A stretch of 64,000 bases of DNA from a virus. The notes below the pieces were generated by a model. That model did no database searches and was not told the origin of the DNA. It saw nothing but the letters and a program-made list of their open reading frames with translations. A program made the translations under genes and the position numbers. Of the stretch, positions 8,065 to 16,902 are shown piece after piece. How positions within the stretch are numbered: position 1 is the stretch's first letter; every line of letters begins with the position of its first letter. The stretch lies in the IMG/VR virus record IMGVR_UViG_3300032240_002557, positions 35,913 through 99,912 of that record; one strand, written 5' to 3'.

Positions 8065-9807
8065 TTAAGCGATACCGCCTGCTGGCACTTGAGCGAAGAA
8101 AGTCAAGTACATAGTTTGAGGGTGGTGTCCAGCCTCTACTAATGCATATCTTGATTTTACTGCGATCTTTGGTGACATTGTACCTTCAGAGATAGTCTGA
8201 ATTGATTCAGCCATCATGTAAGGCATAAATTTGATACCTGGTTCGTCATCAGCACCTTTTCTTCCAATCAATACTCTCGTATCTCCGAAAGACATGTTTT
8301 GATCAACATAAACAGTCATACCAGCGATTGAACCAACTGGGTATAAAGTACCGTTATTTTGAGTTAACGTGTTTGTGAAAGGAGCGAATGTGAATTGGCT
8401 GATATCTTGTAAAGCAGAAGCTACTTGAGAGTTAGTAACGATGAAGTTAGCAGGTCCTCTTCTTCCTCTGTTTGCTACTACGTTAGCAGCAGCTAAGATT
8501 CTTGAGAATAATCTTCTTTGAATAGTTGATTGGTTCTCGTATCCGCCTGAAGCAGGTCCATCAGGTTGGTTGATAGTAACTGATCCGTTATCCTTACCGA
8601 TGTAAGACTTATCGTTACCAGATCCACCGATCTCTAATGTGATGTTTAATGAGTTGTTAGATGCACCACCTAATTCAGTGTTTGCAAACTCATAGTGGTT
8701 AGACCATCCTAAAGCAAATGCTCTAGATAAGATGTGCTTGTTAATAGCTTGAGAAACCTCGTTAACAAGTGCGTTCTCGATCATAGAAACTACGTCGATA
8801 CCGAATTGCTTGTTCAAATCTTGGATTTGCTCAGTAGTAACAGAAGCAGCAACTTGGAATGTACCAGCCTCTACAAACTTAGTGAATGTAGAAAGACCTA
8901 ATGACTTGAAGTAAGTGCTTTCTGCAGTTCCTCTTGACATTGGATCGTAAGCCTTAGTACCATCTACGTATGGTCCTTGCCATGCTGCTGTGTTATCTAA
9001 ACCAGCACCAGTAAATCCTTGTACGTGATCTTCTAAAGTTTTAACTAAAGTAGCCGCGCCATTTGAATAACCTGCTGTTGCAGAAGCTGTGAAGCTTGAA
9101 CCGCCCCAAGTACCTGAATAGATAACAGAGTTAGCGTTAACTGCATCAGCGATTGAATAACCAGCAGATAATGCAGTAACTTGGAAAATAGGGAAACCGT
9201 CAATTCTTGAATTACCGATGAACTTAGCAACTAATTTGCTAGTACCACCTGTAACTGATACAGAACCTGATAATCCGCTAGCACCGATCAAATAGTTTGT
9301 ACCAACTGTTAAACCAACAACTGGAGAAGCTACTGATGTAGGAACTTTGATTAAATCAGGAGCGTTAGCTGTGTTAGGAGATGTAGTATCAGTACCGGTT
9401 AATTTACCGCCTGCATATACATAATCTAAGTAAGATAATACGCCTGTAGGACCAGACATTGGGATAACTGGAACGATATCAAAACCTACTGTTTTAGCAG
9501 CTACTTGAATAGCTAAAGGTAAAAGAGAAGGGAATTTATCGCCAGAACCAAGACCTGTTCCAGAATAAGAACCGCCAGCATAGAAACCAGCAGCACCACC
9601 GTTCAAACCTACGTTTGAAGCTGGAGATACTTGGCCCATACCGTTTAATACGCCTAGAGAGTTATACGCTCCGGCAGATTCGTTTAGAGAGTGATAGTGG
9701 CAATATGTTGTTAACCAGTCTAATTTTCCTCTCTCTTGAATACCTGTTTTGCTCTCTAAGATAGGAGCCCAGGTTTCATAGATTTCATGTTTGTTAATTA
9801 GTTGCAT
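8065..9807 (-). CDS. gp23: Major capsid protein, T4 gp23-like
   Basis: 580 aa. The C-terminal half carries the gp23 family signature: RRLFSRILAAANVVANRGRR, NFIVTNSQVASAL, LIGRKGADDEPGIKF and a final ARVALVEAGHHPQTMYLTF-like stretch (here SRYALVEAGHHPQTMYLTF). The N-terminus has LNE-S at residues 41-44, equivalent to the T4 gp23 processing site (FLTE-A), so the mature protein probably starts at Ser44. A Gly/Ser/Thr-rich region at about 160-250 may be an inserted surface domain. It lies 13 bases downstream of the protease-scaffold gene, as gp23 follows gp22 in T4, and is closed by a strong terminator. No separate late motif is visible before its ATG. Confidence 0.92.
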   Translation of the reverse strand: MQLINKHEIYETWAPILESKTGIQERGKLDWLTTYCHYHSLNESAGAYNSLGVLNGMGQVSPASNVGLNGGAAGFYAGGSYSGTGLGSGDKFPSLLPLAIQVAAKTVGFDIVPVIPMSGPTGVLSYLDYVYAGGKLTGTDTTSPNTANAPDLIKVPTSVASPVVGLTVGTNYLIGASGLSGSVSVTGGTSKLVAKFIGNSRIDGFPIFQVTALSAGYSIADAVNANSVIYSGTWGGSSFTASATAGYSNGAATLVKTLEDHVQGFTGAGLDNTAAWQGPYVDGTKAYDPMSRGTAESTYFKSLGLSTFTKFVEAGTFQVAASVTTEQIQDLNKQFGIDVVSMIENALVNEVSQAINKHILSRAFALGWSNHYEFANTELGGASNNSLNITLEIGGSGNDKSYIGKDNGSVTINQPDGPASGGYENQSTIQRRLFSRILAAANVVANRGRRGPANFIVTNSQVASALQDISQFTFAPFTNTLTQNNGTLYPVGSIAGMTVYVDQNMSFGDTRVLIGRKGADDEPGIKFMPYMMAESIQTISEGTMSPKIAVKSRYALVEAGHHPQTMYLTFFAQVPAGGIA

Positions 9808-9820
9808 TGTTTTATGTAAC

Positions 9821-11893
9821 TTATTTTTTAAATCTAACTTCTAGTGCTTCTGAAAGATTTTTTAAATACTCGCTGGAAACACCTTTTGGTTGATTCTCTT
9901 GTTTTTGGGATTCGTCTATTCTTTCGACGTTTGCCTTAGATGCACCGATACCTCTTGTTGCCCAGAAATTCTGGATTTGATAAGGTGTGTCTAATTTATA
10001 GAATTTGCTCTGTGCCATGATTGAAGCTTTTTGACCCTCATTCATTGACTCCCAAGAGTTTCTATATTTTTCTGGCATAAGATCTAGGAATTTTTCACCT
10101 GATTGATTTTGCTCATTTAAGGTTTTACCCATGATATCAATTACCTCTTTTTCGGATGAGTAATTGCTCTCGTTAAGTGCTTTTGCTGCCTTTTGTTTTT
10201 GGCCTTCGTGCATTGCTAAGAATTGATCTTGATTCTCTTTGCTCATAAGCTTTAAGAAAGGATAATTTTTTTGCTCTGCTATTTGTTCTGTCTTTTGTTT
10301 ATTGACAGTTTCTAACAAGTTGTCTATTTTAGAAGAAATTCCAGTGTAATCACCAGCAAATCCTGAAGTGTTTGCACTTTCAGAAATAGCTTTAGTTACT
10401 GCTTCTTTAACTTCTTTTGTTCCGTTAGCTGTATTCACTGTTTCAGCAATGTATTCAGCATAACTAATATTGTTAGCTAATTTCTCAGCTAAGTATTCAC
10501 TGTAATGAAGTGATTTGTCTAAATTCTCACCTAAGTAATCAGAGTAAGCTAAACCTTTATCTAGGTTTTCTGCTAAGTACTCAGAATAAGAGATATTCTT
10601 ATCTAAGTTCTCTGCTAGGTATTCAGAATAAGCTAAACCTTTATCTAGGTTTTCTGCTAAGTACTCAGAATAAGAGATATTCTTATCTAAGTTCTCTGCT
10701 AAGTATTCTGCATAAGAAATGTTCTTATCTAAATTCTCAGCTACGTATTCTGTATATTTAATGTTTTTGTCTACGTTCTCTGCTACGTATTCTGCATAAG
10801 CAATAGATTGATCAACTTTCTCTGTTAAACCTTTAACTGCTGACATGTTGCTATCAACATTCTCTGCAATATACTCAGAATAAGAAATGTTATTGTCTAA
10901 ATGCTCTGCTAAATATTTAGCATAAGAAATAGATTTATCAAGATTTTCAGCAAGATATTTTGAATATGAAGTTGTGTCTTCTAAGCTTTCAGCTAAGTAT
11001 TCGCCATACTTAATAGAAGCTTCAAGGTTTTCTGCCAAATAATCAGCATATCTCTCTAACTTTTCTACTCTTTCCTCAAGGGAAGAACTTGCTTGTGTTT
11101 TAGAAGATTCTTTAACGCCTCTTAATGATTCAATAGACCCTTTAATAGTGTCCATTTCTTTTTTAATTAGCTTAGAATATCCATTCATTTCTTCCGCTGT
11201 AACGAAATTATTTTCCATGATTAAATTCTTATTTGGCTCCTTATTTAGAAGCTTTTGTATCTTTTCTTGATCTTTTATTCTATATATCTTAAAATTAGAG
11301 TTTTCCTCTATTCCTAAGCTTTCATTCATTAAAGGAAGACCTTTTAAAATAGATTCATTTTTAATTTTTTCACTAACTTCGTGTCCAAGACTTTCATATA
11401 CTCTTTCTAATTGAGCATTTTCAAATCCAGGGTCAGCAACTAGATCGTAAGTAAAGATCTTCTTGATTTGTACTTTTTTGTTCTCTAACACATTACCAGC
11501 TGCTCTTGAAGAGATTGAAACTGGAATACCTGCATCAACTAAAGATTTAGCAATTTTACCTGCTGGTGTATCTAAAAGTCTTACTTTAATCCTTAATGTT
11601 CTATCGTTTTGATCATAGTTAAGTTCTTCAACTAGGTGAGAGATGTTCTTCAAAGAAACATCAAACTCTTTTGGGTGATCTAATTCACCTACTAATCTTT
11701 TTTGCTCTATCTTTTCTTTTAAATATTGCAAATGTGGAAGATACTCTCTTTCCTCGTAGATTCTTTGATTAGAATTCTCCTTACCGAAAACTGCTGCTAT
11801 CCCCTCAAGGAAATAGTCATTACCTGATTTTTCAGTCTTCAGGTTTTGCGAAGATTTTTCTAAGACTAAAACGAATTCGTTATTAAGGTTCAT
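9821..11893 (-). CDS. gp21: Prohead protease fused to scaffold core (gp21-gp22-like)
   Basis: 690 aa. Residues 1-200 are a T4 prohead protease (peptidase S77 family): GELDHP supplies the catalytic His73 and SISSRAAG the Ser near 128, with LLDTPAGK between. T4 gp21 is only about 212 aa. Here the frame continues into a scaffold-like region: about 15 copies of a 14-residue helical repeat (consensus YSEYLAENLDKNIS) at 283-492, then a Gln/Lys-rich tail containing several N-E sites (ALNES, TLNEQ, SMNEG) that could be cut by the protease, as T4 gp22 is. A Met at 226 (LIMENNF, codon at 11216-11218) could start a nested scaffold-only product. A GATATATA motif lies 20 bases upstream. Confidence 0.88.
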   Translation of the reverse strand: MNLNNEFVLVLEKSSQNLKTEKSGNDYFLEGIAAVFGKENSNQRIYEEREYLPHLQYLKEKIEQKRLVGELDHPKEFDVSLKNISHLVEELNYDQNDRTLRIKVRLLDTPAGKIAKSLVDAGIPVSISSRAAGNVLENKKVQIKKIFTYDLVADPGFENAQLERVYESLGHEVSEKIKNESILKGLPLMNESLGIEENSNFKIYRIKDQEKIQKLLNKEPNKNLIMENNFVTAEEMNGYSKLIKKEMDTIKGSIESLRGVKESSKTQASSSLEERVEKLERYADYLAENLEASIKYGEYLAESLEDTTSYSKYLAENLDKSISYAKYLAEHLDNNISYSEYIAENVDSNMSAVKGLTEKVDQSIAYAEYVAENVDKNIKYTEYVAENLDKNISYAEYLAENLDKNISYSEYLAENLDKGLAYSEYLAENLDKNISYSEYLAENLDKGLAYSDYLGENLDKSLHYSEYLAEKLANNISYAEYIAETVNTANGTKEVKEAVTKAISESANTSGFAGDYTGISSKIDNLLETVNKQKTEQIAEQKNYPFLKLMSKENQDQFLAMHEGQKQKAAKALNESNYSSEKEVIDIMGKTLNEQNQSGEKFLDLMPEKYRNSWESMNEGQKASIMAQSKFYKLDTPYQIQNFWATRGIGASKANVERIDESQKQENQPKGVSSEYLKNLSEALEVRFKK
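10424..11047 (-). repeat. Tandem 42-bp (14-residue) coding repeats in the scaffold region
   Basis: About 15 in-frame copies encode Y-[SA]-E-Y-[LV]-A-E-N-[LV]-D-K-x-[IL]-x. Two adjacent double units are nearly identical in DNA: about 73 bases at 10545-10617 recur at 10629-10701, offset 84, indicating a recent tandem duplication. The period equals two heptads, as expected for a coiled-coil rod. Confidence 0.95.
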
Positions 11894-11913
11894 TCTAAGT
11901 TTTTTTATTTAAG

Positions 11914-11921
11914 TATATATC
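11914..11921 (-). promoter_or_regulatory. Late-type promoter motif GATATATA
   Basis: Minus-strand octamer 20 bases before the ATG of the protease-scaffold gene at 11893, in the 46-base gap after the 863-aa gene. Confidence 0.65.
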
Positions 11922-11939
11922 CGTTTTTCGTTAAGCTTT

Positions 11940-14531
11940 TTATGGTTTAGGCATATTTGATGCCTCGGGTGCTTTCGAAGTAGATTTTTTGCCTTCTTCT
12001 TCGCTCTCTCCTTTTTTAACTATTTTAACACCCTGGTTAGCTAGATCAAGTTGTTCTTCTGTAATATCTTTGATATTTTCTGCTAGTTTACTCTCATTTG
12101 AGTTCAATCTATCAATAGCTTCTTTAACAAGTGTTAATCCATCAGAATAATTAACAGTATCTCCTTCCTCTAAACTTTTTGCATCAAAATCTGGGAAATT
12201 GTGGCAGTCTCTTTTTAGAGTTGAATGAATTTCTTCTATCTCTGATTCAAAAGTTTGCTCTTCACTTTTTGCGTACCTTTCTTTAAAATCTGCCCAAGCA
12301 GATATTGCTGCTGTTCTTTCTTTATTAGCGGTCCATGCACCTTTTAGTAAACAAAGTGTAGCCATAATTGCTTGAAGATCTTCTCTTGAAACGAATCCGT
12401 CTATTGTATTAATCATTCCTCTTGTTATCTTAAGCATACCTGCTCTTGAAATAAATCCATTACCAACTGATATTGCTACCTTTGTTCTGGTTCCCCACCA
12501 AGCTGTTCCCATTCCTGATAATGCGCCTGCTCCTACTGCTATAGGTACTGATCCAACTGCAAGTGCTGCTCCCCCACTAGCTGCTGCAGCTACCGTTGAG
12601 CCTAATCCAAGTGAAAGAGCTAAACCCCCTGTTGATGCTGCTGCAGAAGTTGCTGCTGCTCCCATTAAAGCACCAGATCCTGTTGTTACCGCTCCTATTG
12701 CACCGCCTACGCCTGTTGCTGTTCCTGCAGCTACTGCTGGAACTGCAGCACCTAATGTAAGTGCACTAGCAATTACAATTGCTGTTACAGCTCCTGTAAC
12801 TTCAGCAACCTGTAAGGCTGCCTCACCCGATGATTCGTCATAATTAATGACATAAATTCCGTTGTCTGCTGGTTTTAATCCTTGCCATTTCTTTTCCTCA
12901 ACTTTCTTATTATCATCATTATCTACTATTACGTCTTGAATTATTTTATCATCTTTATAAGTAGAACATACAGCATCAGCTATAGAAAGTTTATTTTTAT
13001 CGCTACTTCCTTCACCACTTACCTGAGGCTTGCTACCGACATTTTTTGCTTTATCAACTAAAGATTTTTCAGCATCTTTCACTGCGTCAAACACGCCTTC
13101 ATTAAGTATCTTAGAGAAACTATCAAAAGAAACGACTGATGTTCCTTCATTATATTCTGCTTCAAATATTTTGCTTTCTAATACTTTACTGTAATCTAAA
13201 GAATCTTTTACTGGTTTAACAGGTGCATCAATTGTTTGTATTACTCTTTGTCCTCCTACGATCTTATTGTGCATGTCCTGTGTTAATTCACCGGTTGCAC
13301 TAAATGCGGATGATTTTGTCAAGTAAGCATAATAAATATTAGCTAACTTAGATGTTACCTTACCGTATTTACCATCTGCTCCTCCTGCTTTGTTAATCAA
13401 TTCAGCAACACAAGGTCCAAGCTTCATTAAAGCCTCTTGTACCTCAACTACAACATCGCATTTAGTACTACTAATTTGAATAGGGAAAGCACAATCTGTT
13501 GTTGTAACAACATTATCATCTCCAGTTTTCTTCTTCTTTTTCTTCTTTTTGTTCGGATCAACTGTTGTTTCTGCTCCTTCTACACCTGTACTTGACTGTG
13601 CTAAAGCAACGCATTTTCCTTTATTAGGATCGTATGCTTGACCAACAGGACAAATAACTATAGGTTGTGGAGGTGTAGGAACGTTTCCTATTCTATATTT
13701 AAGCTTATTAAATTCTTCTCTCTGTCTTGTTATCTCTGTAAGAATGTTTTGTACTTGTACTTTAAAATCCGATCTTTTTAAATTTCCAGAAGCTGTAGGA
13801 ACCTTACCAGCTCCGAATAAACCTTTATTACCACCAATTGGCTGAATTTTTCTAGCTTTATCTAAGAGCTGTTGTGCTTGGTCTGAAAATCTTTGGATGT
13901 CTGCATTTCCTGCATATGCCTTATTGCCCATTGCTGCTGAGGTTTCACCAGCAAACGATGTTGCAGCATCTAAAGCATTCTTAGCATACTGTAAGAATTT
14001 ATTGTCTACTCTAACGTCTTGGGTTTGTCCTTCCTCACCGGTTAAGTCTGTTTGTTGCTCAGAAAGATATTTAGTTAAAAGACTTTCGTTTTGTTGAAGT
14101 TGAGCTTTATTAGCTTGTAAAGCAGAGATTGTAGTTCCTGCGTAAGCATTCATATCATCTAAAACCTTTTTAAAGTTTTTAGCGTCTTCCCCAACTAAAG
14201 GTTTTAATTGATCAAATAAAGTCCCTAAATATGTCTTTGTTTGTTGATAAGCAGCTTCTTGAGCTTTATCTTTCATAGCGTATTCGTCAATCTTCTTAAT
14301 AAATTCTTGTCTAAGACCATCGATAGAGCTAACTTGTAATAGTTTATCTACAAAAACTTTAAATCCATCAGGAGTTTTAATTGACTCGTCTGATCCCATA
14401 AGAATAACATTAACAAGAGTATCATAGATAGTTCTGCTAATTAATCCTGGGTTGTTTTTGGTCTCCTGTTCGTATAACTCTTTCTTTAGAGATTCGAAAA
14501 TAGGATTGTATCCGTTGTAAATTCCTGACAT
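11940..14531 (-). CDS. Large capsid-associated protein with hydrophobic Gly/Ala core and internal cleavage motif
   Basis: 863 aa, no family recognised. In order: helical N-terminus (1-280); a Pro-rich linker and CPVGQAYDPNKGKC loop near 294-307; a run of nine Lys at about 328-335; a segment at about 355-405 ending DGKYGKVTSKLANIYYAYL that resembles a peptidoglycan-binding fold; FSKILNEGVFD at 472-482, a predicted prohead-protease site after Glu478; a long Ala/Gly-rich hydrophobic stretch at about 580-675 that could insert in a membrane; and a charged tail. The FSKILNEGVFD motif matches YSKIVNEGIFD in the 727-aa protein. Inference: a packaged protein that might be ejected and interact with the cell envelope. 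A tape-measure role is less likely because it sits in the head cluster. Confidence 0.55.
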   Translation of the reverse strand: MSGIYNGYNPIFESLKKELYEQETKNNPGLISRTIYDTLVNVILMGSDESIKTPDGFKVFVDKLLQVSSIDGLRQEFIKKIDEYAMKDKAQEAAYQQTKTYLGTLFDQLKPLVGEDAKNFKKVLDDMNAYAGTTISALQANKAQLQQNESLLTKYLSEQQTDLTGEEGQTQDVRVDNKFLQYAKNALDAATSFAGETSAAMGNKAYAGNADIQRFSDQAQQLLDKARKIQPIGGNKGLFGAGKVPTASGNLKRSDFKVQVQNILTEITRQREEFNKLKYRIGNVPTPPQPIVICPVGQAYDPNKGKCVALAQSSTGVEGAETTVDPNKKKKKKKKTGDDNVVTTTDCAFPIQISSTKCDVVVEVQEALMKLGPCVAELINKAGGADGKYGKVTSKLANIYYAYLTKSSAFSATGELTQDMHNKIVGGQRVIQTIDAPVKPVKDSLDYSKVLESKIFEAEYNEGTSVVSFDSFSKILNEGVFDAVKDAEKSLVDKAKNVGSKPQVSGEGSSDKNKLSIADAVCSTYKDDKIIQDVIVDNDDNKKVEEKKWQGLKPADNGIYVINYDESSGEAALQVAEVTGAVTAIVIASALTLGAAVPAVAAGTATGVGGAIGAVTTGSGALMGAAATSAAASTGGLALSLGLGSTVAAAASGGAALAVGSVPIAVGAGALSGMGTAWWGTRTKVAISVGNGFISRAGMLKITRGMINTIDGFVSREDLQAIMATLCLLKGAWTANKERTAAISAWADFKERYAKSEEQTFESEIEEIHSTLKRDCHNFPDFDAKSLEEGDTVNYSDGLTLVKEAIDRLNSNESKLAENIKDITEEQLDLANQGVKIVKKGESEEEGKKSTSKAPEASNMPKP

Positions 14532-14542
14532 TTTAATTTTTT

Positions 14543-15295
14543 TTATTCGCTATAAATTTTGTCGTAAGAAGCTGATATTAGGTCGATCAGTTTCTGTATA
14601 TATCCTTCGTTTCTGAGCTTTTTGAATACCAAATTCTCTACGGAGAATTCCCCCCTCTCTGCTAATCCTTCTTTACGCATCTTCATGATCTGGCTTTTAA
14701 CTTTTTCTGAGTGTTCGTATAATTCTCTAGGGGTAATATCCGATTGATCGCTAGTCCCGTTTAGTAATGCCTGTAATTGATTTACATCATTAACAATACC
14801 TTCAAATTTGGTCTGTACGTCTCTCTCGTCTATCTGTGGAGGATTGTACTTAGGTACCCTGATCCAATCATTGTTTAATAGGGAGAATAGACCTGATGCA
14901 ACGTGTTGCTCTCTAATATCCTGGAGATAAAGCTCAACATCGTGCCCTCTTATAATTACGTTATGCCTTAGATTCCAAATGAATCTTTGACCGTCTACTG
15001 ATTTTTTAACTAAATCTATGTCCGGATTAATTTTAGAGAAGTCTATTAGAACATGAACGTCAAGATCTGATTTTTCTGTCCAATTATAATTTGCAAGAGA
15101 TCCTGTAAGTTGGATGTCTTCAATAGGAATGTCAAGTTTAAAAACTGCGTAAAATTCTTCAGCAATCTTAAGAAGCTTAGCTCTGACGCTTTGGTCAAAG
15201 TTTAAATTCTCCCAAAAGAGTGTATTCAATTCCCCTTGATAGAATTGATCCTCATTTAAAACCCAATTAGTAAAATTTTTGATGCGACTACCCAC
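14543..15295 (-). CDS. Nucleotidyltransferase-fold protein with capsid-targeting-like N-terminus
   Basis: 250 aa. LTGSLANYNW followed by SDLDVHVLIDF (about 61-85) is the GS...DxD signature of Pol-beta-type nucleotidyltransferases, so metal-binding Asp residues are present. The leader NFTNWVLNEDQ contains L-N-E at 13-15, matching the phage's own prohead-protease site, so it may be packaged. The start is GTG at 15293-15295: no ATG precedes the conserved region, and a GATATATA motif lies 16 bases upstream. It heads the transcript running into the head genes. The substrate (nucleotide, tRNA, drug-like molecule or protein) is not deducible. Confidence 0.7.
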   Translation of the reverse strand: MGSRIKNFTNWVLNEDQFYQGELNTLFWENLNFDQSVRAKLLKIAEEFYAVFKLDIPIEDIQLTGSLANYNWTEKSDLDVHVLIDFSKINPDIDLVKKSVDGQRFIWNLRHNVIIRGHDVELYLQDIREQHVASGLFSLLNNDWIRVPKYNPPQIDERDVQTKFEGIVNDVNQLQALLNGTSDQSDITPRELYEHSEKVKSQIMKMRKEGLAERGEFSVENLVFKKLRNEGYIQKLIDLISASYDKIYSE

Positions 15296-15311
15296 CTGAA
15301 TATTTTAGTAC

Positions 15312-15319
15312 TATATATC
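15312..15319 (-). promoter_or_regulatory. Late-type promoter motif GATATATA
   Basis: Minus-strand octamer 16 bases before the GTG start at 15295, in the 40-base gap after the exonuclease gene. Its spacing supports the GTG start. Confidence 0.6.
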
Positions 15320-15335
15320 CAGTAAGGGTTTATTG

Positions 15336-16040
15336 TTAGTCGAAAGAGAAAGATTCGTAGCACTTTATCAAGTACTTAACATCCATTTCGCAGTATTTCT
15401 TAATCTCTTCTATTCTTCCTGAGTGGAAATATGGGTGAACCATAGATCCGTCCATGTCATCTTTAGGTGATTCGTGGCCGAAAACAGAACACATTAGATC
15501 TAGAGATGAATGGGTTTGTCCATAACCACCAAAGGCAAAAACCTCTGAGATATCAATAACAGGAGAATCCCACGGTTTTCTGTTTAATTGGCCTATAATA
15601 GGGGAAGGATCTATTTTATTAATTATCATTCTTTTACCAACAAAAGGAATGTCAAAATTCTTAATCGTATGACCTCCTAATTTCCAACCTTTTGTCACTG
15701 CATTATTAAAGATCTTATTAGCATTGCTAAGGAGTTCGTTTTCTTCGCCAATGATTGATTGAATCTTAACATCATCTCCGCTGTATGCACCGAAGCTAAT
15801 GCAAACAACTTTAGCAAATTCTGGATGTAAGGAAGATTTTTCTAACCAAAGTTGATCCTCTGTAGCATCTTTGTATTCCTCGCCTGAATTCTTTCTAAGC
15901 CAAACACATCTTTTTTCCCAGATCTTAGCAAGCCTAGGATCCTCAGATTTTAAATCAGAAAAATTTTCATAGATACCTGCTGTCTCTATATCAAAATAGA
16001 GAATCTTTTTAAGTGTGCCTTTACTTATCATATTAGCCAT
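15336..16040 (-). CDS. DEDD-type 3'-5' exonuclease (PolB exonuclease-like)
   Basis: 234 aa. Exo I motif YFDIETAG at residues 14-21, Exo II around GGHTIKNFDIPF near 120, and Exo III KYCEMDVKYLIKCY near 215. This is the arrangement of stand-alone 3'-5' exonucleases related to family B polymerase proofreading domains (DNA_pol_B_exo2-like). Likely acts on DNA ends or mismatched 3' termini. It overlaps the upstream glycosylase gene by 13 bases, which places it in a repair operon. Confidence 0.8.
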   Translation of the reverse strand: MANMISKGTLKKILYFDIETAGIYENFSDLKSEDPRLAKIWEKRCVWLRKNSGEEYKDATEDQLWLEKSSLHPEFAKVVCISFGAYSGDDVKIQSIIGEENELLSNANKIFNNAVTKGWKLGGHTIKNFDIPFVGKRMIINKIDPSPIIGQLNRKPWDSPVIDISEVFAFGGYGQTHSSLDLMCSVFGHESPKDDMDGSMVHPYFHSGRIEEIKKYCEMDVKYLIKCYESFSFD

Positions 16041-16852
16041 TTTTTATCGATCCAAAAATTACGATCTTGTTTATCTTTAATAGGAACACAATTTTCTTTG
16101 TTAAAATAGAATTGCATCCATGCTTGAAATTCTTTACTCTTCTTCTTTTCTAAGTCTGCTTGGTTATACCAATCTTTGAATTGACCCCCTCCAAGCTCAT
16201 ATGATTCAACTATTATCTTCTCGGTCATATTGAAAAATTTCTCTCCAGCCCTGATAATATAATCACCGGCGGATAATCTTGGATCTAAATCTATTCTACC
16301 TAGAATTTCAGCTCTTAAATAATTTCCAACCCCGTTGAAATATTTTTGATTCATCATTACCTCATAAATAGGCTTTTGGAAGATTCTGTCTTTCATTAGA
16401 TTTCCTAGAATGTCCTTCTTGAAAAGTTCTGTCTCCTGAACAGGATCATGGCCTCTTTCAGGATTCCAACTGCGCCAATCCCAACGGGCAAATCTTCTGA
16501 CATCATTCATTCCTAAAACACCTCCGTCGCAATCCATAATCATGAAATGTGTATGCTTAGGTATTTCGAACATGCTTTTTGAATAATTCCAGTTCCCGCT
16601 CATACCCATTGTGAAAGTAAGATACTTGGAAGGATATGGTTTAAAGTTGCTTTTGGTTGATGCATCGATAAAATCTAGTCTTAATTCTTTCCCTCTAGAT
16701 TCTGCTCTGATTTGAAATTTTTGATATGGAGGGGTTAAATCTGTTTTGCTTTTATGCTCTGGATTTTTACCCATTCCGAGAAAATAATCAACGCCAGAAG
16801 CTACATTATTTATAAATTCTGACATAATCTTTACTTCACTGATTTCTGGCAT
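16028..16852 (-). CDS. Fpg/Nei-family DNA glycosylase
   Basis: 274 aa. The protein starts MPEISEV, giving the N-terminal Pro nucleophile and Glu (Pro2, Glu3) required for this family, so the ATG at 16852 is secure. SRGKELRLDF near 53-62 supplies the conserved Lys. FNGVGNYLRAEILGRIDLDPR is the helix-two-turn-helix DNA-binding segment. No four-Cys zinc finger is present at the C-terminus, so it may use a zincless finger like NEIL1 or be trimmed. It would excise oxidised bases. Its promoter is of the host-like TATATTTG class. First gene of the repair group, followed by the overlapping exonuclease. Confidence 0.85.
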   Translation of the reverse strand: MPEISEVKIMSEFINNVASGVDYFLGMGKNPEHKSKTDLTPPYQKFQIRAESRGKELRLDFIDASTKSNFKPYPSKYLTFTMGMSGNWNYSKSMFEIPKHTHFMIMDCDGGVLGMNDVRRFARWDWRSWNPERGHDPVQETELFKKDILGNLMKDRIFQKPIYEVMMNQKYFNGVGNYLRAEILGRIDLDPRLSAGDYIIRAGEKFFNMTEKIIVESYELGGGQFKDWYNQADLEKKKSKEFQAWMQFYFNKENCVPIKDKQDRNFWIDKKWLI

Positions 16853-16868
16853 CTTTGTAGTGTTTTTA

Positions 16869-16876
16869 CAAATATA
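16869..16876 (-). promoter_or_regulatory. Host-type promoter -7 element TATATTTG
   Basis: Minus-strand TATATTTG lies 16 bases before the glycosylase ATG and fits the Bacteroidota consensus TAnnTTTG. A CGGGGA hexamer sits 7 bases upstream, as at the 63410 copy. Confidence 0.6.
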
Positions 16877-16902
16877 AAGAAAATCCCCGTGAAATTAAAA
16901 TG

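Noticed and set aside
10424-11047. Regular DNA repeats that could be taken for a CRISPR array
   Set aside because: No unique spacers; the unit is 42 bases, in frame and codes a heptad-like protein repeat.
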